From: Deltaproteobacteria bacterium
GTDB lineage: Bacteria > Myxococcota > Myxococcia > Myxococcales > 40CM-4-68-19
Length of the DNA: 64,000 nucleotides
NCBI GenBank assembly: GCA_005879315.1
Contig: VBLC01000037.1
Location: 65,300 to 129,299 of the forward strand
Direction of reading: 5' to 3'
Shown in pieces: positions 41,084 through 51,228 of the stretch; the stretch's first letter is position 1; each line of letters starts with the position of its first letter. Made by a program: the position numbers and the translations under genes. Below the pieces are notes generated by a model, which was not told the origin of the DNA, made no database searches, and saw only the letters and a list, made by a program, of their open reading frames with translations.

Positions 41084-41701
41084 ATGGCGCTCACCGGACA
41101 GGACGTCCTCAATACCGTCAACAAGCTGCCGCTGCCGCAGAAGATCGCGGTCATCGCGGTGGCGGCGGTGCTGATCACCGCCGGCAACTGGTACTTCCTC
41201 GTCGACCCCAAGCTCACCGAGATCACCCAGAAGCAGTCGACGCTGCGCACTCTCGAGGACGAGCTGATCCAGAAGCAGTCGATCGCCAACAACCTGGCCC
41301 AGTTCAAGCACGAGAAGGAAGTGCTCGAGCGGCGCTTGGCGCAGGCCCTCACCGAGCTTCCCAACGAAGCCAACATCGACGACCTGATCAAGTCGCTCTC
41401 CGACATCGGCATCAAGAGCGGCCTGACCATCAACAGCATCGAGCCGCAGGGCGAGCAGCGGCAGTCGTTCTACGCCTCGATCCCCATCGTCATGTCGGTG
41501 ACCGGCAACTACCACGAGATCGGCGTCTTCCTCGACGCCCTCTCCAAGCTGGCCCGCATCGTCAACGTCACCAACATCAAGATGAACAGCGCCAAGGTGC
41601 AGAACGACAAGCTGATCGTCAGCGCCAGCTACGTGGCGACCACCTTCCGCTTCCTCCCCGAGGCGCCCAAGCCGGCAGCACCGCCGGGAGCGGCCAAATG
41701 A
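41084..41701 (+). CDS. pilO: Type IV pilus inner membrane protein PilO
   Basis: A 205-residue bitopic protein with one helix at about residues 20-42 (IAVIAVAAVLITAGNWYFLV). The coiled coil that follows (LTEITQKQSTLRTLEDELIQKQ and onward) pairs with PilN, and the C-terminal periplasmic domain (SVTGNYHEIGVFLDALSKLARIV) is the typical PilO core. Its TGA overlaps the pilP ATG by four bases. Confidence 0.95.
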   Translation: MALTGQDVLNTVNKLPLPQKIAVIAVAAVLITAGNWYFLVDPKLTEITQKQSTLRTLEDELIQKQSIANNLAQFKHEKEVLERRLAQALTELPNEANIDDLIKSLSDIGIKSGLTINSIEPQGEQRQSFYASIPIVMSVTGNYHEIGVFLDALSKLARIVNVTNIKMNSAKVQNDKLIVSASYVATTFRFLPEAPKPAAPPGAAK

Positions 41702-42258
41702 ACCGCCCGCTTCTCCTCGCGCTCGCCTCGGCGCTGGCTACCTGCGGCAGCCCCGCGCCGCCGCCGCGCCGGATCGCGCCTCCCCCTGCGCCGCCCAAGC
41801 CGGTGGCGGAGGAGGAGATCACTCCGCAGGCGCCGACCAACATCTACGTCTACTCGCCCATCGGCAAGCGCGATCCTTTCCAGAACGTCTACCAAGGCCA
41901 GGGTATCGCCGCGCCCAAGCAGTCGGGCCGCGCCAAGACGCCGCTGGAGAAGTGGCCGCTCGATTCCTTGCACCTGGCGCTCACCGTCACCGGCACCGCC
42001 AACCCGCTGGCGATGGTCGAAGATCCCGACCACCGCGGCTGGCCGGTGCACCTGGGCGATTTCATCGGGCAGAACGGCGGCAAGGTGACCGGCATCCACC
42101 GCGACGAGGTCGTGGTGACGGAGACCATCACCGACCACGCCACCGGCCGCGTCTATCCGCAGAACGTCAAGCTGACCGTTCCGATCACCAAGGAAGAGGA
42201 GCGGGACATCAACGCGCTCAGGGAAGGCGAGCAGCTCGGCGTCGCCAAAGGGGAATAG
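41698..42258 (+). CDS. pilP: Type IV pilus lipoprotein PilP
   Basis: A 186-residue periplasmic lipoprotein linking PilNO to the PilQ secretin. The signal is short (MNRPLLLALASALATC), with the acylated Cys near residue 16; Thr at -1 is atypical for a lipobox. A Pro-rich stretch (APPPRRIAPPPAPPKP) follows. The folded domain holds GKRDPFQNVY, PLEKWPLDSLHLALTVTG and GWPVHLGDFIGQNGGKVTGIHRDEVVV, all typical of PilP. ATG overlaps the pilO stop (ATGA). In this window it is the only lipoprotein of the alignment complex. Confidence 0.93.
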   Translation: MNRPLLLALASALATCGSPAPPPRRIAPPPAPPKPVAEEEITPQAPTNIYVYSPIGKRDPFQNVYQGQGIAAPKQSGRAKTPLEKWPLDSLHLALTVTGTANPLAMVEDPDHRGWPVHLGDFIGQNGGKVTGIHRDEVVVTETITDHATGRVYPQNVKLTVPITKEEERDINALREGEQLGVAKGE

Positions 42259-42298
42259 ACGCATGCGCCCCGCAACCGAAAGTTCGAAGGAGAAGCCG

Positions 42299-44878
42299 AT
42301 GTCGAGATGGTGCCTGATCCCGGCCGCAGCCCTCGTCGCCCTTGCGCCGGGGGCGCGCGCTGCAACGTCCAGCAAGGTGACCGGGCTGGAGGCCAGCGCC
42401 GGAAAGGTGATCATCCACACCGACGCGCGGCCCGAGTTCACGGTCTTCAAGCTCTCGGCGCCGCCGCGGGTGGTCATCGACTTGAACGGCGGCGACGTCT
42501 CGGCTGCTGCCCGGCCGCTCGAGGTCCATCAGGGCGGCATCGCCGGCGTGTCGGCCGCGCAGTTCGATCAGGGCGCGACCCGCGTCGGCCGCATCGTGGT
42601 GGCGCTCGAGGGCGATCAGAAGTACGACGTCGCGCCTGCCGGCAATGACCTGGTGCTGACGGTGGGCGAGGCCTCGGGACTCGGATCTCCGGCTTCAGGC
42701 GATCCCAACGTCGTCACCGCCCGCGAAGACGCCATCAAGACCGACCACCCGGCGCACAAGCTCGCCGAGGTTTCCGTCGACGGCACCGACGTCTCCAGCG
42801 TGCACATCGGCACCGACGGCGAAGTGGCGAAGTTCAGGCTGGTCGAGCTGAAGAATCCGGCGCGGCTGGCGCTCGACCTGCACGGCATCTCGGGCAAGGC
42901 CGGCAAGGTGGAGGGCTCGGGCCTGGTCAAGGACGTGCGCTTCGCCAAGCACGAGGACGGCATGCGGATCGTCGTCGACGCCGGCGGCGACTCGATGCCG
43001 AAGTACCAGATCGCGCGCCGGCCCGACGGCCTGGAAGTGAAGGTCGGCGAAATGAAGTTGGCGGCAGCGCAGCCTGCGCCGAAGGCGCCCGCCGCTCCGC
43101 GGGTCGCTCCGGAGACCGGCATCGCCAAGCTGATCCCGATCCACGCCATCGACATGCGCGCCGTGGAGGGGCGGACCGAAGTCCTGGTGGCGCTCGAGCA
43201 GGCCGTGCAGTTCGAGATTGCCCGGCCCGACGCGACCACCTCCGCGCTGCTCCTGCACGGCGCGGCGCTCCCCGATCGGCTGGAGCGCAAGCTCGACGCC
43301 AGCTCGCTGGGCGGCCCCGTCCTGACGCTCTCTGCCTATCGCGTGCCCGACCGGCCCGGCGAAGTGAAGGTCATGGCGACCGTCGCCAAGGGCACGGTCG
43401 ACGAGATGACCGCGCAGAAGGGCACCTTGATCTGGAAGTTCTCCGGGCCGAAGGCGATCGCCCAGTCGATCACGCCTGCGCCCAAGGCAGCGGCGGCGAT
43501 GGCTTCCGAGACGCGCTCCGCAGCCGGCCCGCAGAACGTCTACGACGCAAGCCAGTACACCGGCCGCAAGGTCGACTTCAACGTCAAGGACATCGACATC
43601 AAAAACCTGCTCGGCGCCATCGCCGAGATCAGCAAGAAGAACATCATCGTCGCCGACGACGTGAAGGGCACCGTCACCATCAAGCTGCGCAACGTGCCCT
43701 GGGACCAGGCGCTCGACATCGTCCTCAAGTCCAAGGGCCTGGGCCGCGAGGACATCGGCAACATCATCCGCGTCGCGCCCATCCAGACCCTGCGCCAGGA
43801 AGCGCGCGAGGCGGCCGACGCCAGCAAGAACCGCCTCGCCACCGAGCCGCTCAAGGTGCGGCTCATCCCGGTCAACTATGCCAAGGCGAGCGATCTGACG
43901 TCGCAGATCAAGGACTCGCTCACCGAGCGCGGCACGGTCGCGGTCGACGCGCGTACCAACACGCTGATCGTCAAGGACGTGCAGGAGGCGCTGATGCGCG
44001 CCGAGGGCATCGTCCGCAACCTCGACACGCAGACTCCCGAGGTGTTGATCGAGAGCCGCATCGTCGAGGCCGCGACCAGCTTCGCGCGCAGCGCCGGCAT
44101 CCAGTGGGGCGGCAACGTCAGCTTCGCGCCGACCTTCGGCAATCCGACCGGGCTCATCTTCCCCAACATCCTCTCGGTTGCCGGCGCCGCCGACGACACG
44201 CTCGCCTCCACCGCGGGCCTGACGGGCGTGAGCACCCCGAACTTCGCCGTCAACATGCCGACCGCGGTCGGCGCCAACACCGGCGGTGGCCTCGGCTTCG
44301 TCTTCGGCACGGCGGGCGGCTCGGCCAACCTCAACTTGCGCCTGACTGCGGCGGAGAACAGCGGCACGATCAAGACCATCTCCTCGCCGCGGGTCGTGAC
44401 CGTCGACAACGTCGACGCCAGCATCAGCCAGGGCGTGAGCGTGCCCTTCTCGCAGACCAGCGCGGCCGGTGTGTCGACGGTGTTCATCGAAGCGCGTCTC
44501 GAGCTCCGCGTCACCCCGCACGTGACGCAGGAGGGCTCGATCCAGATGAAGATCAACGCCACCAACAACCAACCGAACCCGCAGCTCACCGGCGCCAACG
44601 GCCAGCCCTCCATCAGCCGCCGCGAGGCCAAGACCGAGGTGCTGGTGAAGGACGGCGAGACCACCGTCATCGGCGGCATCTACACGCGCCGCAACTCCGA
44701 GTCGTGGAACGAGGTGCCGGTGCTCTCCAAGATTCCGGTCCTCGGGTGGCTCTTCAAGAAGAAGTCGGTCAGCGATGATCGCACCGAGCTGCTCATCTTC
44801 ATCACGCCGCGCATCGTCAACCGCTCCCAGTCCGTCGTCGCCTCCGCTCCCAGCGCAGGCGACGAGGGGAAGCAGTAG
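42299..44878 (+). CDS. pilQ: Type IV pilus secretin PilQ
   Basis: An 859-residue outer-membrane secretin. After a signal peptide (MSRWCLIPAAALVALAPGARA) come AMIN-type domains for peptidoglycan binding (VTGLEASAGKVIIHTDARPEFTVF; FKLSAPPRVVIDLNG; a second block near residue 150). A secretin N1/STN domain (VDFNVKDIDIKNLLGAIAEISKKNI) and a second N domain (LIPVNYAKASDLTSQIK) follow. The pore domain has VLIESRIVEAATSFARSAGIQWG and VLVKDGETTVIGGIYTRR, with VPVLSKIPVLGWLFKK near the end. ATG at 42299 is preferred over 42263 because AAGGAG lies six bases before it and it opens the signal peptide. Confidence 0.96.
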   Translation: MSRWCLIPAAALVALAPGARAATSSKVTGLEASAGKVIIHTDARPEFTVFKLSAPPRVVIDLNGGDVSAAARPLEVHQGGIAGVSAAQFDQGATRVGRIVVALEGDQKYDVAPAGNDLVLTVGEASGLGSPASGDPNVVTAREDAIKTDHPAHKLAEVSVDGTDVSSVHIGTDGEVAKFRLVELKNPARLALDLHGISGKAGKVEGSGLVKDVRFAKHEDGMRIVVDAGGDSMPKYQIARRPDGLEVKVGEMKLAAAQPAPKAPAAPRVAPETGIAKLIPIHAIDMRAVEGRTEVLVALEQAVQFEIARPDATTSALLLHGAALPDRLERKLDASSLGGPVLTLSAYRVPDRPGEVKVMATVAKGTVDEMTAQKGTLIWKFSGPKAIAQSITPAPKAAAAMASETRSAAGPQNVYDASQYTGRKVDFNVKDIDIKNLLGAIAEISKKNIIVADDVKGTVTIKLRNVPWDQALDIVLKSKGLGREDIGNIIRVAPIQTLRQEAREAADASKNRLATEPLKVRLIPVNYAKASDLTSQIKDSLTERGTVAVDARTNTLIVKDVQEALMRAEGIVRNLDTQTPEVLIESRIVEAATSFARSAGIQWGGNVSFAPTFGNPTGLIFPNILSVAGAADDTLASTAGLTGVSTPNFAVNMPTAVGANTGGGLGFVFGTAGGSANLNLRLTAAENSGTIKTISSPRVVTVDNVDASISQGVSVPFSQTSAAGVSTVFIEARLELRVTPHVTQEGSIQMKINATNNQPNPQLTGANGQPSISRREAKTEVLVKDGETTVIGGIYTRRNSESWNEVPVLSKIPVLGWLFKKKSVSDDRTELLIFITPRIVNRSQSVVASAPSAGDEGKQ

Positions 44879-44890
44879 GAGGCCAGGATC

Positions 44891-45469
44891 ATGAAGGCGA
44901 CCCGAACCATTCTTCTCTTGGCCCTGCTCGCGGCGGGCTGCTCCACCAAGGGCGAGAACTCGGCCCTGGTGCTGACCAAGGTGCTGGCGCCCAAAGGCTC
45001 CGGCACTGCCGATGCCGGACCGGGCTCGGTCCAGCAGTGCACCTCCAGCCCCGGGGACACCGAAACGTCCTTCCTGCTCATCGGGCCGGACAACTTCGGC
45101 TCGATCGGCGTGGCGGTGGACAACCGGTTGAAGAACCCCTCCGACACCAACAACATCCTGCGCACCAACAGCGCCGACTTCTACGTCCACCAGGCAGTGG
45201 TCACCTACGAGATGGCGGCCGGCACGGGCTCTGCGCCGGCCGGCAGCACGCCGCCCGCCAGCGGTGGAGTTCTCAACGGCAGCAGCGGCACCGTCGGCGT
45301 GATCCTCTTTCCCAGCCACCTGACGGGAGTGAGCGCCGGCGCCTTCATCCGCGCAACCATCCATCTCGAAGGCACGCTTCTCGACGGTATGACGGTGAAG
45401 ACGTCGCAGCGGGAATTCCTCATCGAGTACTGCGGCACGCCGGGCTGCGCCGGCAACACCTGCCTGTAG
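44891..45469 (+). CDS. Hypothetical lipoprotein downstream of pilQ
   Basis: A 192-residue protein with lipoprotein signal MKATRTILLLALLAAGCSTK (lipobox AAGC at about residue 17). The mature domain is beta-rich (FLLIGPDNFGSIGVAVDNRL, SADFYVHQAVVTYEMAAG, SAGAFIRATIHLEGTLLDG) with four Cys, two of them close to the C-terminus (CGTPGCAGNTC). I do not recognise the family. It starts 12 bases after the pilQ stop with an aggaggc-type site and is probably cotranscribed, so an accessory role at the outer-membrane pore is possible but unproven. Confidence 0.8.
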   Translation: MKATRTILLLALLAAGCSTKGENSALVLTKVLAPKGSGTADAGPGSVQQCTSSPGDTETSFLLIGPDNFGSIGVAVDNRLKNPSDTNNILRTNSADFYVHQAVVTYEMAAGTGSAPAGSTPPASGGVLNGSSGTVGVILFPSHLTGVSAGAFIRATIHLEGTLLDGMTVKTSQREFLIEYCGTPGCAGNTCL

Positions 45470-45494
45470 CGAGGGCTGTGATAGGCTTCGCCGG

Positions 45495-45683
45495 GTGACG
45501 GCGACGCTCGCCGAGCTGTACGTGAAGCAGGGGTTGATCGGAAAGGCGCGCGAGATCTACCGGCGGCTGGCCGCCAGCGGCGACGAGGCGGCTCGCAAGA
45601 GGTTGCTCGAGCTGCCGTCAGCCGAGGCGAGCATCAAGCTCCTGGAGGAGCTCTTGGCGAGAGTGGGCAGCCGAAGGGGCTGA
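45495..45683 (+). CDS. Small helical (single TPR-like) protein
   Basis: A 62-residue protein starting with GTG at 45495. The first half, LAELYVKQGLIGKAREIYRRLAA, reads as one TPR hairpin and the second half is a further helix (ASIKLLEELLARV). No signal peptide. It is one base from the roadblock gene that follows, so both are likely cotranslated and may interact. The gene is short, so the call rests on composition, start/stop spacing and the TPR-like pattern. Confidence 0.7.
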   Translation: MTATLAELYVKQGLIGKAREIYRRLAASGDEAARKRLLELPSAEASIKLLEELLARVGSRRG

Positions 45684-45684
45684 A

Positions 45685-46047
45685 ATGGGCTTCAAGGAAG
45701 ACCTCGAGCAGATCTGCGGCAAGGTGGAGGGCTCCTTCGCAGCCAGCTTGATGGGCTTCGACGGTATCGCCATCGAGACGCACGAGGCCCGGCCCTCCGA
45801 CGGGATCGAGCTGCAGACGCTCCTGGTCGAGTATTCCGGCATCATCTCCCAGGTGCGGCAAGCGGCCGAGTCGCTGCAGATGGGGAAGGCGAGCGAGGTC
45901 TCGATCCGCACCGAGAAGCTGGTGGCGGTGGCCCGGCCGCTGACGCCCGACTATTTCGTGGTCCTGACCATGTCGCCCGAGGGCAATGTGGGCCGGGCGC
46001 GATATGAATTGAGGGTGGCGGGGCCGAAGCTGGTGGCGCAGCTCTAG
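45685..46047 (+). CDS. Roadblock/LC7 domain protein
   Basis: A 120-residue protein that fills one roadblock/LC7 fold: FKEDLEQICGKVEGSFAASLMGFDGIAIETHE is the first helix-strand part, then LVEYSGIISQVRQAAESL and VSIRTEKLVAVARPLTPDYFVVLTMSPEGNVGRARYEL. MglB, the GTPase-activating partner of MglA in Myxococcus polarity, has the same fold, and this protein may be a related paralogue. Its place next to pilQ and upstream of a TPR protein thought to link MglA to pili makes a regulatory function in pilus polarity plausible. That is an inference. Confidence 0.85.
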   Translation: MGFKEDLEQICGKVEGSFAASLMGFDGIAIETHEARPSDGIELQTLLVEYSGIISQVRQAAESLQMGKASEVSIRTEKLVAVARPLTPDYFVVLTMSPEGNVGRARYELRVAGPKLVAQL

Positions 46048-46081
46048 CGCGCCCCCGGTGAAGCGCTTTCTGCCGCGCGTC

Positions 46082-46108
46082 TTTACCGTCGGCATCGTTT
46101 GCGGTAAA
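46082..46108. promoter_or_regulatory. Inverted repeat TTTACCG-N13-CGGTAAA upstream of efp
   Basis: Perfect 7-bp arms (46082-46088 and 46102-46108) in the 93-base gap before efp, ending 32 bases before the start codon. Position and symmetry suit an operator or regulatory hairpin for the efp-accB-accC unit; no known motif was assigned. Confidence 0.4.
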
Positions 46109-46140
46109 CCCGCGCGCCCTCTCTTGTAGGAGCGCGTCGG

Positions 46141-46710
46141 ATGGCCGAAGTCTACGACACCAGCGAATTTCGCAACGGGCTGAAGATCCTGGTCGACGGC
46201 GAGCCCTTCGAGATCGTCGAGTTCCAGCACGTCAAGCCCGGCAAAGGCTCGGCTTTCGTCCGCACGCGCATCCGCAATCTCATCACCGGCCGGGTGCTGG
46301 AGCCGACCTTCAAGTCCGGCGACAAAGTGGGTCGTCCCGACATGGAGGAGAAGGAGATGCAGTACCTCTACAAAGAGGGCGAGCACTACGTCTTCATGGA
46401 CGTGAAGACTTACGAGCAGACGCACATCAACGAGACCTCCTTGAAGGAGGCGAAGAACTTCCTCAAGGAGAACATGACGGCCCGCATCCTCTTCTGGAAC
46501 GGGCGCGCCATCGCCGTGGAATTGCCCAACGCAGTCGAGTTGCGGGTGAAAAAATGCGACCCCGGGGTGCGCGGCGACACCGTCTCGGGAGCGATGAAGC
46601 CGGCCACGCTGGAGACGGGCTTTACCTTGAACGTGCCTCTCTTCATCAACGAGGGCGATATCTTGAAGATCGATACCAGGACCGGCCAATATCTGACTCG
46701 CGTCGGTTGA
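46141..46710 (+). CDS. efp: Translation elongation factor P
   Basis: A 189-residue EF-P of normal length with its three beta-barrel domains. The tip of domain I has [15 protein letters not shown], where Lys35 is the usual modification site. [28 protein letters not shown] is the normal C-terminal block of domain III. EF-P relieves ribosome stalling at polyproline, and proteins in this window such as PilP and the TonB-like protein carry proline runs. It is followed by accB and accC, a common neighbourhood. Confidence 0.97.
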   Translation: MAEVYDTSEFRNGLKILVDGEPFEIVEFQHVKPGKGSAFVRTRIRNLITGRVLEPTFKSGDKVGRPDMEEKEMQYLYKEGEHYVFMDVKTYEQTHINETSLKEAKNFLKENMTARILFWNGRAIAVELPNAVELRVKKCDPGVRGDTVSGAMKPATLETGFTLNVPLFINEGDILKIDTRTGQYLTRVG

Positions 46711-46726
46711 GCATCGAGCGGACCGA

Positions 46727-47218
46727 ATGGACGTCGATAAACTCAAAGCGATTCTCGCCGCACTGGAAGGTACCGACGTCACCCGGATCACCTGGTCGGA
46801 GGGGACAGAGACGATCGACCTGCGTCTCGGCCATCCGCCGTCCCCTGCGATGCAGGCCGTGCCGGTCGCGACGGCGCCCGTGACGATGGCGGCGCCGATG
46901 ACCAGCGCGACGCCGCCCTCGGTCGCTCCCGTGCCGGCCGCTGCGCCGCCGCCCGCCGGGCCGGCCGCGGGTAACAAGACCTTCACCGTCAATTCGCCCT
47001 TCGTCGGCACTTTCTATCGATCGGCCTCGCCCGACAGCCCCTCCTTCGTCGACGTGGGCCAGGTGGTGAAGAAGGGCCAGGTGCTCTGCATCGTCGAAGC
47101 CATGAAGCTGATGAACGAGATCGAGGCCGAACAGCCCGGGCGCCTCGTGGAAGTGCTCATCCAGAACGGCAGTCCCGTCGAGTACGGAGAAGTGCTCTTC
47201 CGGTTCGAGCTGGTCTGA
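46727..47218 (+). CDS. accB: Acetyl-CoA carboxylase biotin carboxyl carrier protein
   Basis: A 163-residue BCCP. A short N-terminal domain ([23 protein letters not shown]) is followed by a flexible Ala/Pro linker (about residues 38-82) and the biotinyl domain with [12 protein letters not shown]; Lys127 is the biotin attachment site. [17 protein letters not shown] and the Pro/Gly turns are standard. It carries carboxyl groups for AccC and the carboxyltransferase in fatty-acid synthesis. It starts 16 bases after efp and precedes accC by 54 bases, which contain a GC-rich hairpin (47224-47239). Confidence 0.96.
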   Translation: MDVDKLKAILAALEGTDVTRITWSEGTETIDLRLGHPPSPAMQAVPVATAPVTMAAPMTSATPPSVAPVPAAAPPPAGPAAGNKTFTVNSPFVGTFYRSASPDSPSFVDVGQVVKKGQVLCIVEAMKLMNEIEAEQPGRLVEVLIQNGSPVEYGEVLFRFELV

Positions 47219-47272
47219 CGGAGCCGGCGGCTTCGCCGGCGGCCGAGCCGGAGCCGCAGGCGGAGGCATTTG

Positions 47273-48631
<1,359 letters not shown>

Positions 48632-48682
48632 AATCGGGAATCGCGGGGCCTTCTCGCGCGTCTTTACAGAGGGCGCATCGCC

Positions 48683-48712
48683 TTGACGGGATTGTGATTT
48701 GCCCGGTACGGT
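48683..48712 (+). promoter_or_regulatory. Candidate sigma-70 promoter for the TPR protein gene
   Basis: TTGACG (48683-48688) and TACGGT (48707-48712) are separated by 18 bases, about 50 bases before the ATG at 48760. The -35 element is close to consensus and the -10 is moderate. It would give the TPR/AAA pair its own transcription start. Confidence 0.4.
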
Positions 48713-48759
48713 GGACCGCTGGCGTCGTGCGCCTTCCCGCCCCTGGAGCTTGCCGATCG

Positions 48760-51228
48760 ATGGACAAAAACAAGGTCATCGAATCGGCAACGAAGCTCAT
48801 CTCCAAGGGCTCCTTCGACAAAGCGATCAAGGAGTACCAGCGGGTCCTGGAAGTCGATCCCGACGACGTCAGGGTCCTGCAGAAGCTGGCCGAGCTCTAC
48901 CAGAAGATGAACCGCAAGGCGGAGGCCGCCGACTGCTTCGAAAAAGTGGCGAAGACCTATTCCGCGCAGGGGTTCTATCTCAAGGCCGTCGCGCTCTACA
49001 AACAGGTGCTCAAGGTCATCGACCGCGTCGAGGTCAACGTGCGGCTGGCCGAGCTCTACCAGCAGCTCGGCCTGGTGGGCGACGCCACCAAGGAATGGCA
49101 GACGGTCTCGGCCTACTACGACAAGATCGGCGACACCAAGCAATCGCTCGAAACCCTGCGCAAGCTGGTCGAGCTCGACCCCGACAACGTCGCGGCCCGC
49201 ATCCGGCTGGGCGAGCAGTTCGCACGGCAGGACCAGCTGGTCGAGGCCGTGGCCGAGCTGCGTCGTGCCGCGCAGTACCTGCAGCGCAACGGGCGCCACG
49301 AGGACTATCTCAAGGTCGCCGAGCGCATCAGCCACCTCGACCAGAACGACGTGGGCCTGGCCAAGGAGCTGGCCGAAAGCTACCTGAGCCGCGGCGACTC
49401 CAAGCGCGCCCTGGCGAAGTTGCAGATCTGCTTCAAGGCGAACCCGCGCGATCTGGGCACGCTGCAGATGCTGGCGCGGGCCTTCCAGGAGCTGGGGCAG
49501 GTCTCGAAGACGGTCTCGGTCTTGAAGGAGCTCGCCCGCGTGCACGTCGACGCCGGGCGAGGCCCCGACGCCCGCAGGGTCTACCAGCAGGCGCTCGATC
49601 TCGCTCCCGACGATGCCGAAGTGAAGTCGGGCCTCAAGGCGCTCGAAGGCGACGAGCGCTCGGTGCCTGCCGCTCCTCCGCCGCGAGCGGCGGCGGCGCA
49701 TCGGCCGGCTGCGCAGAAGCCGCCGACCCAGCCGGTCGTCACGCCGGCTCCGGCGCGGGCGGCGCCGAGGTCGCGGCCGCCGACGGCGCCGATCCCGAGT
49801 GCGTCGAGCTCCTCACCGCCCACTCCCGCGGCGGTCCCCAAGCTGCTCAAGGAGACCGAGGTCTACATCAAGTACGGCCTGCACGAGAAAGCGCTCGAGC
49901 ACCTGCACAAGATCTTCTCCGTCGACCCCGACAACCTCGAGGCGCACGACAAGGCCAAGACCGTGGCGCTGGCCAGCAACCGGCCGGAGGACGCCATCGT
50001 CTCGCTGGCGACCTTGGTGCGGCTCTATTCCGAGAACGGCGATGCGCGCGCCGAGGCGGCCAAGGAAGAGCTGCGCGGCCTCGATCCCGGCAATGAGGCG
50101 CTGGACCTTGGCGGGCCGTCCCCAGCCGCGCTCGACGTCATCGAGGAGGAGTTCGAGATCGAGCCGATCGCCGCGACTGTCGAAGGCGAGCTCGAGAGCG
50201 AGGAGCTGATCGACGAGCCGCTCGAGGCGGTGGAGGTGGAGGAGGTCGAGCCCGCCGCGCTGGAGGCGGAAGAGAGCGACGCCTTCGCAAGCGATATCGC
50301 CGAGGCCGACTTCTACATCCAGGCCGGCTTGTTCGACGACGCCCGCGCGCTCCTCGAGGGGATCACGCTGGCCGAGCCCGACCACGAGGGCGCAAACCAG
50401 AGGCTGCGCCAGATCAACAAGGGGCGCTCGCGCGTCGAGCCGAAGCGCCCGGCCCCGCGAGCGCAGCCGGTCGCCTCGCGCGATCACGAGGACCTCGCCG
50501 CGGAGCTGGCGGCAGAGCTGGCCGCCGAAGTGGGCAGCGGCATCACCGAGGACGACAAGCCCCTCGACGCCGACGTGCTCGACCCTTTCCAGGTGCCGGC
50601 GCATGAAGTCCTCGGGGAGTTCCGCGCCAAGGTGCAGGAGACGGTCAGCGCCGAGGACGTGCAGACCCATTACGATCTGGGCATCGCCTACAAGGAGATG
50701 GGCCTCGTCGACGAGGCCATCGCCGAATTCGAGCTGGCAGTGCGCCACGGCAAGGGCGGGCGCGCCGCCGACGGCTACACCATGCTCGGCCTCTGCGAGC
50801 TGGAGCGAGGTGACGCGGCGCAGGCCATCGAGCATTTCCGCCGCGGGATGGCGGTGCCGGGACTGAACGCCGAAGCCAAACGAGCCCTTTCCTTCGACCT
50901 CGCCTCGGCGCACGAAGCGCTGCATCAGGAAGCCGAGGCGCTCGAGCTGTACGAAGCCGTCGGGCGCGAGGACGCCAGCTTCCGCGACGTCGCCGCCCGG
51001 GTGGAGCGGCTGGGCGGCACCCTCGTCCAGGCGAGGCCCTCCCAGTCGAGGGTCGCGGCGAGGACCTCTCCGGCGGCCGCCGCCTCGGGCAAGACCGCGA
51101 TGCGTCCCGCGGCCTCGGCCGGCAGCAAGGTGGCCTCCTCGAAGCCGGCCACGACTTCGGGTGCTGCAAATGAGCCGCCCGACAATACGGAGCCGCCGCG
51201 CAAGAACCGCAAGATCGGCTTCGTCTGA
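48760..51228 (+). CDS. Large TPR protein, SgmX-like
   Basis: An 822-residue cytoplasmic protein built from tetratricopeptide repeats: an N-terminal array of at least eight (AIKEYQRVLEVDPDD, AEAADCFEKVAKTYSAQG, LKAVALYKQVLKV), a Pro/Ala-rich linker near residues 300-365 and a second TPR block. A Glu-rich acidic segment (about 465-510) follows, then a C-terminal TPR group (THYDLGIAYKEMGLVDEAIAEFELA). In Myxococcus the TPR protein SgmX, which links MglA-GTP to pilus formation at the leading pole, is encoded near pilQ-efp-acc; position and architecture here agree, but identity needs comparison. The next gene overlaps by one base. Confidence 0.8.
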   Translation: MDKNKVIESATKLISKGSFDKAIKEYQRVLEVDPDDVRVLQKLAELYQKMNRKAEAADCFEKVAKTYSAQGFYLKAVALYKQVLKVIDRVEVNVRLAELYQQLGLVGDATKEWQTVSAYYDKIGDTKQSLETLRKLVELDPDNVAARIRLGEQFARQDQLVEAVAELRRAAQYLQRNGRHEDYLKVAERISHLDQNDVGLAKELAESYLSRGDSKRALAKLQICFKANPRDLGTLQMLARAFQELGQVSKTVSVLKELARVHVDAGRGPDARRVYQQALDLAPDDAEVKSGLKALEGDERSVPAAPPPRAAAAHRPAAQKPPTQPVVTPAPARAAPRSRPPTAPIPSASSSSPPTPAAVPKLLKETEVYIKYGLHEKALEHLHKIFSVDPDNLEAHDKAKTVALASNRPEDAIVSLATLVRLYSENGDARAEAAKEELRGLDPGNEALDLGGPSPAALDVIEEEFEIEPIAATVEGELESEELIDEPLEAVEVEEVEPAALEAEESDAFASDIAEADFYIQAGLFDDARALLEGITLAEPDHEGANQRLRQINKGRSRVEPKRPAPRAQPVASRDHEDLAAELAAELAAEVGSGITEDDKPLDADVLDPFQVPAHEVLGEFRAKVQETVSAEDVQTHYDLGIAYKEMGLVDEAIAEFELAVRHGKGGRAADGYTMLGLCELERGDAAQAIEHFRRGMAVPGLNAEAKRALSFDLASAHEALHQEAEALELYEAVGREDASFRDVAARVERLGGTLVQARPSQSRVAARTSPAAAASGKTAMRPAASAGSKVASSKPATTSGAANEPPDNTEPPRKNRKIGFV

